Source: CBFHOS01 sp965657645 (GTDB taxonomy: Bacteria; Pseudomonadota; Alphaproteobacteria; Puniceispirillales; Puniceispirillaceae). From it: a stretch of 64,000 bases of DNA. The translations under genes were made by a program, and so were the position numbers. Positions 43,577 to 52,093 of the stretch are shown here, piece after piece; position 1 is the first letter of the stretch; the number at the start of each line of letters is the position of its first letter. The notes beneath the pieces are model-generated. The model did no database searches. It had not been told where the DNA came from and saw nothing but the letters and a program-made list of their open reading frames with translations. The stretch is taken from NCBI GenBank assembly GCA_965657645.1, contig CBFHOS010000002.1, positions 186,001 through 250,000 of the forward strand, written 5' to 3'.

Positions 43577-44044
43577 ATGGATCAAGCGACCAGCCCTGCG
43601 CTGTTATATGCCAATCACATTCACCATGATGCCAAAAGGCGCGATGGTGACATGGTGATCACGCTGGATTTTGACGCACGGTTTTTGCGGCGCAAACGCT
43701 TGGCGACGGATTGTGGCACTGGCTTTATGGTCGATCTTGCGGAGACTGTTTCGCTTGATGCGGGGGATGCGCTTGTGCTGGATGATGGCCGCCAGATTAT
43801 TATCGAGGCGGCGGCGGAACCGGTGCTGGAAATTCGCCATGAGGCCCTGTCGCGCATTGCGTGGCATATTGGCAACCGGCACACACCGTGCGAAATCAAG
43901 CCCGATCATTTGATCATCCGCCGTGATCATGTTCTTGAAGATTTGCTGATCCGGCTGGGGGCCGATCTGGTAAAGAGCGAGGCCCCGTTTAATCCTGAGG
44001 GCGGTGCCTATGGGGTTGGCCGCACGCACGGGCATTCGCATTAA
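43577..44044 (+). CDS. ureE: Urease nickel chaperone UreE
   Basis: Metallochaperone of 155 residues delivering nickel to the urease complex. The RLATDCGTGFMVDLAE block is the conserved peptide-binding domain part; WHIGNRHTPCEI holds the dimer-interface metal His. The C-terminal tail THGHSH is a short His-rich metal store. The ATG at 43577 has a textbook AGGAGG six bases upstream. It is separated from ureF by two bases. Confidence 0.95.
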   Translation: MDQATSPALLYANHIHHDAKRRDGDMVITLDFDARFLRRKRLATDCGTGFMVDLAETVSLDAGDALVLDDGRQIIIEAAAEPVLEIRHEALSRIAWHIGNRHTPCEIKPDHLIIRRDHVLEDLLIRLGADLVKSEAPFNPEGGAYGVGRTHGHSH

Positions 44045-44046
44045 TC

Positions 44047-44742
44047 ATGGCCGAGATAACCGAACTTCCCGCAAAGAATAATATTCATCAAACGCAGATT
44101 TTGGCGGCGTTATTCTCACCGGCGCTACCGATCGGGGCGTTCTCTTATTCCAACGGCCTAGAGGCGGCGATCCATGCTTTTGATGTGAAAGACGCCGACA
44201 CCGCACAGGGCTGGATTGAAACTATCCTCATCGGTGGTAGTGGCCGCAATGATGCGATCTTTATGGCGCAGGCCCATAAGGCGGCTGGCGGCAGTGACCT
44301 CGAGCGTGAGATTACCGCGATAAACGAGCTGGCGATTGCGCTATCATCCGGGGCAGAACGGGCGCAGGAAACGCTGGAGCTTGGGGCCAATTTCACCCGC
44401 ATCGCTGCGCAGGTTTACAAGATTGATCTTGGCGAATTGCCGCCGCTTGCTTATCCGGTTGCGGCTGGTATTGCGGCGCGGCGACTGGGCTGTGATCTGT
44501 CACTCAGCCTTACATTTTTTACCCAGAGTTTTGTCGCCAATCTAATCTCGGTTGCGGTCCGCACGGTTCCAATTGGCCAGTCCGATGGACAGATTATTCT
44601 AACCAATCTAATGCCGGTTGCCGCCGCTATTGCCGATGAGGCGGCGCGCGCATCGCTGGATGATGTTGGTGGCTATGCGGTGTTGGCTGATCACGCCGCG
44701 ATCGCCCATGAAACCCAAGAGCCAAGGATCTATCGGACATGA
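44047..44742 (+). CDS. ureF: Urease accessory protein UreF
   Basis: Helical GTPase-regulating partner of UreG, 231 residues. Seen: LFSPALPIGAFSYSNGLEAAI, the SGAERAQETLELG segment, YPVAAGIAARRLGCD, and the C-terminal TNLMPVAAAIADEAARASLDD. Its stop overlaps the ureG ATG by four bases, so the two are coupled. It bridges UreD and UreG in the activation complex. Confidence 0.95.
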   Translation: MAEITELPAKNNIHQTQILAALFSPALPIGAFSYSNGLEAAIHAFDVKDADTAQGWIETILIGGSGRNDAIFMAQAHKAAGGSDLEREITAINELAIALSSGAERAQETLELGANFTRIAAQVYKIDLGELPPLAYPVAAGIAARRLGCDLSLSLTFFTQSFVANLISVAVRTVPIGQSDGQIILTNLMPVAAAIADEAARASLDDVGGYAVLADHAAIAHETQEPRIYRT

Positions 44743-45374
44743 CAAATATTCATCAGAACGCACGCCGTAATGGGCCGTTGCGGGTTGGCATTGGCGGACC
44801 CGTTGGCGCTGGCAAGACCAGCATGACCGAGGCGTTATGTCGTTATCTGGCACCGCGCATTTCTATGGCGGTGATCACCAATGATATCTACACGCGCGAG
44901 GATGCGGAATATCTGATGCGGGTTCAGGCCTTGCCGATGGAGCGTATTCGCGGGGTCGAGACGGGCGGGTGTCCGCATACGGCTATCCGTGAGGATGCGT
45001 CGGTTAATCTGGCGGCGATCGATGATTTGCGGGCCGATATACCGGATCTTGATGTTGTTCTGATCGAATCTGGCGGCGATAATCTGGCGGCGACATTCAG
45101 CCCCGAACTGGCCGATTTAACGATCTATGTGATTGATGTGTGCATGGGCGGCGATATCCCGCGCAAGAAAGGGCCGGCATTGACGAAGTCGGATATGCTG
45201 GTGGTGAATAAAATCGAGCTGGCACCGCATGTCGGCGTGGATCTGGATATCATGCGCACAGACACCGCCACCGCGCGCAATGGCCGCCCCTATATTTTTG
45301 GCTCAATGCGCAAAGACACAGGCGTCACCGCCCTAGGCGATTTCATCCTGCACGAGGCCGGATTAGACACCTAA
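44739..45374 (+). CDS. ureG: Urease GTPase UreG
   Basis: SIMIBI-class GTPase, 211 residues, coupling GTP hydrolysis to nickel insertion. P-loop GGPVGAGKTSMTEAL (Lys26), NDIYTREDA, the metal-binding CPH motif in ETGGCPHTAIREDASVN, ESGGDNLAATFSPEL and the VNKIELAP guanine-specificity motif are all present. It is the last gene of the operon. No clear terminator follows; the 279-bp gap after it holds a 12-bp repeat array and regulator sites. Confidence 0.97.
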   Translation: MTNIHQNARRNGPLRVGIGGPVGAGKTSMTEALCRYLAPRISMAVITNDIYTREDAEYLMRVQALPMERIRGVETGGCPHTAIREDASVNLAAIDDLRADIPDLDVVLIESGGDNLAATFSPELADLTIYVIDVCMGGDIPRKKGPALTKSDMLVVNKIELAPHVGVDLDIMRTDTATARNGRPYIFGSMRKDTGVTALGDFILHEAGLDT

Positions 45375-45427
45375 ACCATGCACGCTGATACCGCATTACG
45401 CGGCGGCTCTACCTGATGATCTAAATC

Positions 45428-45511
45428 GTTTACCGGATCGTTCGCCCCGCCGTCTGCCCCGCCGTTCCCCGAATCGTTCCCCGAATCGTGCACTGATTCG
45501 TCCGCTGGTTC
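45428..45511. repeat. Degenerate 12-bp tandem array (7 units)
   Basis: Seven consecutive 12-base units begin with GT: at 45428, 45440, 45452, 45464, 45476, 45488 and 45500. Units 4 and 5 (GTTCCCCGAATC) are identical; 2 and 3 share CGCCCCGCC-like ends; outer units are more diverged. The array fills the middle of the ureG-regulator gap and has no coding sense I can see. Confidence 0.85.
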
Positions 45512-45613
45512 CTTCGTGGGCTGGGCGCTGGTGGCTTGGCTAATCGGCTTGTTTTATCGTGAAAATCTTATGCGCTTGACAAAGATTTAAAACTGGTTCA
45601 GCATTTTTACAAG

Positions 45614-45649
45614 ATTTCAAATATGAAATAACTGCTTTCAAATATGAGA
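45614..45649. promoter_or_regulatory. Twin operator candidates before the IclR-like gene
   Basis: ATTTCAAATATGAAAT (45614-45629, inverted arms ATTTCA/TGAAAT) and TTTCAAATATGAGA (45636-45649) are near copies 21 bp apart, two helical turns, ending five bases before the start codon. This is a typical place for an autorepressor. Confidence 0.6.
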
Positions 45650-45653
45650 TTTC

Positions 45654-46463
45654 ATGAAGCCGACTGAACGAACATTGCAAGTGCTAGAGTACGTCATGGC
45701 CGCTGGGCCGGGGCCGATAAAGCAAATTGATATTGCCCGCGATTGTAATTTATCGCCGGCGACATTGAGCCGAATCATCAGATCCTTGTCGGATTGGGGT
45801 TATCTCTTTCGCACGAGTGAAAAATTTATCGTTCGCAACTTTCGTCTCGAGCGTAACGTGCCGATGTCCGAGCAATATCTGGCAAAACTTGATCAGACAA
45901 TGCGCAAATTGTCCGAGGAATTGGGCGTTTCTGCCGAGATTGTTGTCATAGCGGGCCATGAATTATTATGGCATTCCAAGACAGATTACCCCGATGCTGG
46001 TGTGGTTATCCGGGCGCAAGTTGGTTTTCGTCGTTCGCTCTATGAACTCGACGTTCTGTCCCAGCTATATCTTAGCCGGTTGTCGTGGGACGAGATTGAA
46101 GCCAAGTTTTTCACCGATGGTTTTTATGACACATTGCGTATCCCGGGCCGCCAGCCCCCTGTATTGGCGAAAAAAGCGGTCAAGGCGACCCTAGATCACA
46201 TGCGTGACCAATTTTTTGCCGCTGATCTGGAGGGCAACCATGTTGGCATTCGTCGTTTTGCCACTGTCATCCAAGATCCGGATCAAAAATTTCTTCATCT
46301 GTTGGCCCTCGCTGAACCGGCCACAAAGCCGCATGCCCCTGTCACTACTTATGAAACGGCGCTGATGAATGCGCGCGCCGAATTATCACAACTGGTTTTC
46401 GAAGAGAGTGCTGTAAATCGCTTGCAGCCAAAACACCACGCCTTGCCAATGCTCGGAGGATGA
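45654..46463 (+). CDS. IclR-like winged-helix regulator
   Basis: Regulator of 269 residues. The N-terminal domain is IclR-type: TLQVLEYVMAAGPGPIKQIDIARDCNLSPATLSRIIRSLSDWGYL. The rest (about 70-269) has the length of an IclR effector domain but weak similarity to it, e.g. GVSAEIVVIAGHELLWHSKTD and VGIRRFATVI. Two operator-like palindromes end just before its start. Only 33 bases separate it from the binding-protein gene, so it is probably the first gene of the sulfatase/ABC operon and controls it together with itself. The inducer is likely the imported sulfated compound or a product (inference). Confidence 0.75.
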   Translation: MKPTERTLQVLEYVMAAGPGPIKQIDIARDCNLSPATLSRIIRSLSDWGYLFRTSEKFIVRNFRLERNVPMSEQYLAKLDQTMRKLSEELGVSAEIVVIAGHELLWHSKTDYPDAGVVIRAQVGFRRSLYELDVLSQLYLSRLSWDEIEAKFFTDGFYDTLRIPGRQPPVLAKKAVKATLDHMRDQFFAADLEGNHVGIRRFATVIQDPDQKFLHLLALAEPATKPHAPVTTYETALMNARAELSQLVFEESAVNRLQPKHHALPMLGG

Positions 46464-46496
46464 GTGCAGGCAAGACTTAATAACAAGGAGGAACCT

Positions 46497-47762
46497 ATGA
46501 AACATCTTCGAATAGCGGCATTAGCCGCAAGCCTTGCACTGGCCGCGCCATTTTCGGCCGTGCAAGCTACGGAACTAAATGTCGTGATGTTCGGCATGCC
46601 GTATACAAATGGTCTTGCAAAACTAGCAGGCGATTTTGAAGCTCAGACGGGCATCAAAGCCAATATTGACGTTATCGGACAGGATGTGTTTGAAAACCGC
46701 ATCACTTTGTCATTTACCGGTGGCACGGGTGATATCGACGTTGTTCATACACCGGTCATTCAGGTACAGCGTTGGATTAAAGCTGGTTGGTTGCAGCCGA
46801 TGACGGATCTTGTTTCAAAAGACACAACATCTGACATTTTGGCGGGCCCTCTTGGTGCATATGACGTTAATGGCGATCAGTGGGCATTGCCGTTCTTTGC
46901 CGGTGTTGGCTTGATGAGCTATCGTGAAGATCTGCTCAAAAAAGCGGGTGCAGGTGTGCCGCAAACATGGGAAGAAATGCTCGATGTTGCCGCCAAGATT
47001 AAAACCGATGACCAAGCGGCTATCGCTCTGCGTGCTGTCCCTGGTCAGGGCTTTAACATGTTCATCTTCCCGATGGTCATGCGTGCCTATGGCGGTAGCT
47101 TCTTCAAGGATTACGTCAATGGTGATCTAACGCCTGCGATCAATTCTCCTGAGAATGTACAGGCCCTAAAAGTCTATACAAAGCTGATCAATGACTACGG
47201 CCCTGCAGGTGCAGGTAACTTCAACTTTGCGGAAGTGAATGCGGCCGCTAAAAATGGCCAGATTGCATTTGCCGTCGAAGGTACAGGCATTATTAGCCAG
47301 ATCGTCGACCCAGCAAAAAGCAAGTATGCTGACGTAACCGGAATTGCCTTGCCACCTGGCGGCCCTGCCGGACGTTCACCAGCGATCGGTGTGCATGGCA
47401 TGGGTATCCCTGCAAGTGCAAAGAACGCAGAAGCATCAGCCAAGTTTATTGAATGGGCTGTTAGCGCTGAAACCGTTGCAAAAATTGCGATGTCTGAATC
47501 ATTCCCAGATTTCACAACTTCATCAGTGGCAGAAAACCCAGATGTTGTTGCGAAATATGCGGCAATTCACCCAGACTTCCTAAAGACACGTGTTGCGGCT
47601 CTGGATCTGGCGATTGGTCACTATCGTCCGTTGATCCCAGAATGGCCAACTCTAGGTCTTGCAATTGGTGAAAGCGTGAATGCGGCGATCAATGGTCTGA
47701 TGACAGCTGAAGAGGCCCTTGAACAGGCTGAAGCAGATATGCGCGACATTCTCGGTCAATAA
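46497..47762 (+). CDS. ABC transporter solute-binding protein (family 1) of the sulfatase operon
   Basis: Periplasmic binding protein, 421 residues, with a signal peptide (MKHLRIAALAASLALAAPFSAVQA). Family 1 fold blocks are GLAKLAGDFEAQTGI, TGGTGDIDVVHTPVIQVQRW, WALPFFAGVGLMSYRED, VPQTWEEMLDVA and GGPAGRSPAIGVHGMGIPASAKN. The strong ribosome site AAGGAGG lies upstream of the ATG at 46497. The ligand is unknown; with cytoplasmic sulfatases in the same operon, a sulfated sugar, polyol or similar ester is likely (inference). A stable hairpin follows. Confidence 0.9.
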   Translation: MKHLRIAALAASLALAAPFSAVQATELNVVMFGMPYTNGLAKLAGDFEAQTGIKANIDVIGQDVFENRITLSFTGGTGDIDVVHTPVIQVQRWIKAGWLQPMTDLVSKDTTSDILAGPLGAYDVNGDQWALPFFAGVGLMSYREDLLKKAGAGVPQTWEEMLDVAAKIKTDDQAAIALRAVPGQGFNMFIFPMVMRAYGGSFFKDYVNGDLTPAINSPENVQALKVYTKLINDYGPAGAGNFNFAEVNAAAKNGQIAFAVEGTGIISQIVDPAKSKYADVTGIALPPGGPAGRSPAIGVHGMGIPASAKNAEASAKFIEWAVSAETVAKIAMSESFPDFTTSSVAENPDVVAKYAAIHPDFLKTRVAALDLAIGHYRPLIPEWPTLGLAIGESVNAAINGLMTAEEALEQAEADMRDILGQ

Positions 47763-47777
47763 TAGTATCTATAAATC

Positions 47778-47811
47778 AGAGCTTGGCAGGGCCTTACTTG
47801 CCAAGCTCTTT
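47778..47811 (+). terminator. Attenuator hairpin after the binding-protein gene
   Basis: A perfect 11-bp stem (47778-47788 with 47799-47809) with a 10-base loop and a very short T-run. Like the hairpin after gtsA, it probably lets binding-protein mRNA accumulate above the downstream genes. Confidence 0.7.
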
Positions 47812-47828
47812 CTCCGGAGTTCTTTTTC

Positions 47829-48725
47829 ATGACTTACCAAGCCAAAACCCGCAGAGGCGCTACATACGAATTGCAGCGCGGCTATCGCAGGATGATGATA
47901 CCGGCGCTCTTGGCGGTTGGCATCTTTGCCTTTGTGCCCTTGGCAGGCATGTTTGGACTCGCGTTTAGTGATTACCACCTTATCCGTGGCACAAATTGGG
48001 ATTTTGGTTTTAAGAATTTTGCCAAGATGCTGTCGGATAGGCGTTTGATGAATTCTATTTATGTGATGGCCGCATTGTCGTTTTTTGGCGTGGCCGCGCA
48101 GGTTATTATTGGCACGGCCATCGCCGTAGGTTTGCAAAAAATTACGGGTAAATGGCGTGTTGGACGGGTGCTGTTTCTGTTGCCCTATGCGGTGCCGCAT
48201 GTGGCTGTTGCGCTGATCTGGTTGTCGTTATTTACGCCGACCTTGTCACCCATAAACGCATTTTTTGCTCTATTTGATGTTACTATCCCAGCGTTCTTGA
48301 CCAGCCAGAACGGGGCGATCTTTGCCATCGTGGTTGCTGATACATGGACGAATTTCCCATTCGCGATGCTCATCATCATGGCCGCGTTACAGGGCATTTC
48401 ACCTGACCTCGAAGAGGCCGCCGCGATTGATGGTGCCACGCGGATCAAGACGTTTATCTTTATTACATTACCGTTGTTAGTGCCGGCCTTGTTGATGGTG
48501 ACATTGTTCCGCTTCATTGACTCGTTAAAGCATTTTCCAATGATTTTTGTGATGACAAAAGGCGGGCCGGGGCGGTCATCACAAGCGACGAATTATTACG
48601 CTTATATTCAAACATTCGGAAATGAGAATGTCGCCTATGGTGCTGCTATTGCTGTGATGCTGTTTTTGATGGCCGCACTTATCAGTTACTATGTCGCCAA
48701 ACTAAATCAGAGAGTTACGACATGA
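47829..48725 (+). CDS. ABC permease 1 of the sulfatase operon
   Basis: MalF-class permease, 298 residues, six helices after a basic N-terminus. Blocks are GRVLFLLPYAVPHVAVALIW, the ATPase docking loop LEEAAAIDGATRIKTFIFITLP and FVMTKGGPGRSSQATNYYAY. It overlaps the second permease by ATGA. The GGAG ribosome site is 10 bases upstream. The substrate is as for the binding protein. Confidence 0.9.
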   Translation: MTYQAKTRRGATYELQRGYRRMMIPALLAVGIFAFVPLAGMFGLAFSDYHLIRGTNWDFGFKNFAKMLSDRRLMNSIYVMAALSFFGVAAQVIIGTAIAVGLQKITGKWRVGRVLFLLPYAVPHVAVALIWLSLFTPTLSPINAFFALFDVTIPAFLTSQNGAIFAIVVADTWTNFPFAMLIIMAALQGISPDLEEAAAIDGATRIKTFIFITLPLLVPALLMVTLFRFIDSLKHFPMIFVMTKGGPGRSSQATNYYAYIQTFGNENVAYGAAIAVMLFLMAALISYYVAKLNQRVTT

Positions 48726-49552
48726 TTGACACTAGCCCAGAATTTCGCGTCAAGCGTAGCTTCGGAATATTGATGATGGTGATATTGTTGATATTTGCGA
48801 TGATCCCAACGCTGTGGGTGATAATCCTCTCATTGCGGACTCCGATGGCGATTTTTGAACCTATTTGGGAGTCGCCGCTAGAGCTGACTTTGAGTAATTT
48901 CTTTAAGATTACCCGCTCTAATTTCCCCGGCGCGTTGTGGAATTCATTCATGACGGCGGGCCTATCGACCGCCTTTGCGATGCTGGTTGGTGTGCCCGCT
49001 GGTTTTGCCCTAGCAAAGGCGCGCCTATCAGGGAAATTCGTGGCCTCTTGGGTATTGTTGCTGTTGCGTATGGCACCGCCTATTGGCTTTGTTATTCCGC
49101 TATTCCTGCTCTATGTAAATTCGGGTCTGATCGACACTTATATTGGTCTGGTCTTTGCCTATATGACGCTAACCTTGCCTTTGGTCACATGGTCAATGTG
49201 GAATTCATTTGCCCAAGTGCCGGATGAATTGATTGAGGCCGCCATCATGGACGATGCGAGCCTGTTAAAAGCCTTTTTGTTGATTGCCTTGCCAGCGGCC
49301 CGCCCAGGCGCGGTTGCGGCGGCAATCCTTGCATTCCTCGTTGCGTGGAATGATTTCTTTTATGCCCTGATTATAACGCGGTCTGATACGGCTACAGCTC
49401 CTGTGGCGGTGATGAATTTCATCTCATATGACAGCGTTGATTGGGCGTCTATTGCCGTGGCAAGTATCGCATTAACCTTGCCAATCCTCCCGCTGATGGC
49501 GATTGCCAATAGATATATTGTGCAATCGCTATCAGGTGCGGTGAAGGGATAA
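48722..49552 (+). CDS. ABC permease 2 of the sulfatase operon
   Basis: MalG-class permease of 276 residues with six helices. Blocks: LRTPMAIFEPIWESPLELTL, LWNSFMTAGLSTAFAMLVGVPAGFALAK, the docking loop LIEAAIMDDASLLKAFLLIALP (MDD replaces the more usual VDG) and the terminal YIVQSLSGAVKG. It lies three bases before the sulfatase gene, so importer and hydrolase are one transcript. Confidence 0.9.
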   Translation: MIDTSPEFRVKRSFGILMMVILLIFAMIPTLWVIILSLRTPMAIFEPIWESPLELTLSNFFKITRSNFPGALWNSFMTAGLSTAFAMLVGVPAGFALAKARLSGKFVASWVLLLLRMAPPIGFVIPLFLLYVNSGLIDTYIGLVFAYMTLTLPLVTWSMWNSFAQVPDELIEAAIMDDASLLKAFLLIALPAARPGAVAAAILAFLVAWNDFFYALIITRSDTATAPVAVMNFISYDSVDWASIAVASIALTLPILPLMAIANRYIVQSLSGAVKG

Positions 49553-49555
49553 GCT

Positions 49556-51046
49556 ATGACCTCTCGTCCTAATATTATCTTTATCATCACTGACCAACAG
49601 CGCTTTGATACGATCGCCGCGCTTGGTGCGGATCATATGATAACGCCAAATCTTGATCGGCTTGCCGCACGGGGCACCGTATTTGAGAATATGTATATTA
49701 CGTCCCCGTCATGCGCCCCGTCGCGTGCGTCGTTATTCTCGGGAACCTACCCCCATACCAATGGGGTGTTTCGCAATGACGAGCCGTGGCAATATTGCTG
49801 GGTCAAAGACTTGGCTGAGGCGAATTACCGGACCGTCAATATTGGTAAAATGCACACTATGCCAATAGAGGGCGCGTTTGGTTTCCACGAACGTCATGTC
49901 ACGGAAAACAAAGACCGTGATCATCCGAACCTGCCGTTTTATCTCGATAATTGGGACAAGGCCTATTTCCTAGCCGGATTAGAAAAGCCGTCACGCGTTA
50001 CCCAAAGACGCAAAGATGATTACGGTGAAAAGCTAGGGGCATGGGTGTGGGAACATGATGAAAAAATGCACCCAGATGTCTTTACCGGGCAAATGGCAAA
50101 ATGGTGGCTAGAGCGCTATTCGGGTGACGGACCCTATTTCTTGCAAATAGGCCTGCCGGGGCCGCATCCGCCATATGACCCGACAGAAGAATATTTAAAA
50201 ATGTATGACGGGCGTGATTTGCCCGAAGTAATCCCAGCCGATCCAGAGGCACAGCCCGAAGCCTTGCAGGGGTTGCGTGATTTCATGTTGCAGGAAGATG
50301 CCGATGGCGTTGTTCATCTGGCCAATCCTACCCCTGAACAAATACGGCGCCAGCGGGCCCATTATTATGCCAATGTGACGATGATCGATACCCAAGTTGG
50401 TGAGATCTTAGATGCGTTGGAAGCCCGCGGTGATCTGGATAACAGCATTATCATTTTCACCTCTGATCATGGCGATGCGCTCGGCGATCATGGCCATAGC
50501 CAGAAATGGAATATGTATCAATCAACGATGCAGGTGCCAGCCATTGTCGCAGGCGTTGGCATACCAGAAGGCAGGCGCATTACGGATAATGTCGCGTTGT
50601 TTGATTTGGGGCCGACCATTCTTGAATGGGCATCTGTTCCAGTTCCCGCATGGATGGAGGCCGAGAGCCTCTGCCCGTATTTTAAAGATACAACAGCACC
50701 AAAGCGGACCAAAGTTTTTGCCGAACATTCCAATGACGCATTGCTGACCGGTACACGGCTGATGACCATGCTCATTGATGAAAAAATGAAGATCGTACAT
50801 TTCATCGACAGTGATGAGGGCCAGCTATTTGACTTGGCCAGTGATCCCGATGAATTGACTAATTTGTGGGACGATGCTGCCTATAAAGAAACCCGCTCAC
50901 GCATGATAGATGACATTCTAAAATGGCGTTCAGAAAGCGGCCTAAAAACACAGGGGTTTGTTCCCGCTTGTGTGCATGGTGCGCATGCAATGATGTCACC
51001 ACCTCTGCACCAAGCACGAGGCCAACATAAAGAAGGGAGCCGCTAA
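49556..51046 (+). CDS. S1 sulfatase, Cys-type (sulfatase 3)
   Basis: Sulfatase of 496 residues. Metal ligands lie in ITDQQRFD and FTSDHGDALGDHG; the formylglycine motif is CAPSR with Cys53; the active-site Lys and His lie in IGKMHTMP and the later His in GPHPPYDP. The protein begins directly with the sulfatase strand and lacks a signal peptide. It is placed between permease and ATPase genes; its stop abuts the ATPase ATG. It probably desulfates the imported solute in the cytoplasm after FGE maturation. Confidence 0.92.
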   Translation: MTSRPNIIFIITDQQRFDTIAALGADHMITPNLDRLAARGTVFENMYITSPSCAPSRASLFSGTYPHTNGVFRNDEPWQYCWVKDLAEANYRTVNIGKMHTMPIEGAFGFHERHVTENKDRDHPNLPFYLDNWDKAYFLAGLEKPSRVTQRRKDDYGEKLGAWVWEHDEKMHPDVFTGQMAKWWLERYSGDGPYFLQIGLPGPHPPYDPTEEYLKMYDGRDLPEVIPADPEAQPEALQGLRDFMLQEDADGVVHLANPTPEQIRRQRAHYYANVTMIDTQVGEILDALEARGDLDNSIIIFTSDHGDALGDHGHSQKWNMYQSTMQVPAIVAGVGIPEGRRITDNVALFDLGPTILEWASVPVPAWMEAESLCPYFKDTTAPKRTKVFAEHSNDALLTGTRLMTMLIDEKMKIVHFIDSDEGQLFDLASDPDELTNLWDDAAYKETRSRMIDDILKWRSESGLKTQGFVPACVHGAHAMMSPPLHQARGQHKEGSR

Positions 51047-52051
51047 ATGGGGCAGATTAAGCTCAAAGGCGTTAGAAAAGATTTTGGTGATGTGAAGGTC
51101 ATTCTACCATTAGATTTGGACATACAGGACGGCGAGTTTGTTGTCTTTGTTGGGCCGTCTGGTTGCGGTAAATCGACATTGTTGCGCCTCATTGCTGGCC
51201 TTGAGGATGTTACCGATGGCACGCTCGAAATTAACGGTGAGGACGCCACTGATTTGGCCCCGGGCAAACGTGGTGTTGCGATGGTTTTCCAATCTTATGC
51301 GCTCTATCCACATTTAACAGTGGCTCAGAATATCGCGTTTCCTTTGCGTATGGCTGGGATATCGCAAGAGGAACAGGCACGGCGCATTGATAATGCGGCG
51401 AAAGTATTGAACCTGTCTGATTACCTGCACCGTCGTCCCAAGCAACTATCAGGTGGACAACGCCAGCGCGTCGCAATTGGCCGTGCGATTGTCCGTGAGC
51501 CAGAAGCATTTTTGTTTGATGAACCTCTGTCCAATCTTGATGCGGCCTTGCGTGTTGGCATGCGGCAAGAAATTACCGAGCTTCACAAGCGGCTGAAAAC
51601 CACGATGATTTATGTCACCCATGATCAGGTCGAAGCGATGACTATGGCGGATAAAATTGTTGTGCTTAATGCCGGCGTTATTGAACAGGTTGGCAGTCCA
51701 TTGGAACTTTACGAAACGCCTCATAATCTGTTTGTTGCAAAATTTATTGGCTCGCCGATGATCAACATCATCGAGGGTGCCGAGGCCAAAAAATATGACG
51801 CAAAGACATTGGGTATTCGCCCGGAGCATTTGAAAATCTCCCCCAAAACTGGCACATGGGAGGGTAAGGTTGTCTCGTCTGAACATTTAGGCAGTGACGC
51901 CTTTATCCGCGTTGCAATCAAAGGCATCAAGCAACCATTAACAGTGCGTGTGCAGGGCAAAAAAATTGTCGGTGACGGTGAGACTGTTTTTGTGACGCCG
52001 AGCGCGGGAGACATTCATAGATTTGATGCCAAAGGCCTTCGAATGCGTTAA
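51047..52051 (+). CDS. ABC ATPase of the sulfatase operon (MalK class)
   Basis: ATPase of 334 residues: Walker A GPSGCGKST, VFQSYALYPH, LSGGQRQRV, Walker B FLFDEPLSNLD and VTHDQVEAMT, then a short TOBE domain (LGIRPEHLK). It directly follows sulfatase 3 (TAA then ATG) and precedes the degenerate sulfatase. The arrangement sulfatase-ATPase-sulfatase within one operon ties transport to desulfation. No unusual residue was seen. Confidence 0.92.
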   Translation: MGQIKLKGVRKDFGDVKVILPLDLDIQDGEFVVFVGPSGCGKSTLLRLIAGLEDVTDGTLEINGEDATDLAPGKRGVAMVFQSYALYPHLTVAQNIAFPLRMAGISQEEQARRIDNAAKVLNLSDYLHRRPKQLSGGQRQRVAIGRAIVREPEAFLFDEPLSNLDAALRVGMRQEITELHKRLKTTMIYVTHDQVEAMTMADKIVVLNAGVIEQVGSPLELYETPHNLFVAKFIGSPMINIIEGAEAKKYDAKTLGIRPEHLKISPKTGTWEGKVVSSEHLGSDAFIRVAIKGIKQPLTVRVQGKKIVGDGETVFVTPSAGDIHRFDAKGLRMR

Positions 52052-52093
52052 TAATAAATGTGATTTAGATGGAGCGGATTGGCAGTACTTGAA

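Noticed and set aside
45428..45511. CRISPR array
   Set aside because: Units are 12 bp with no spacers and there are no cas genes; it is a simple tandem repeat.
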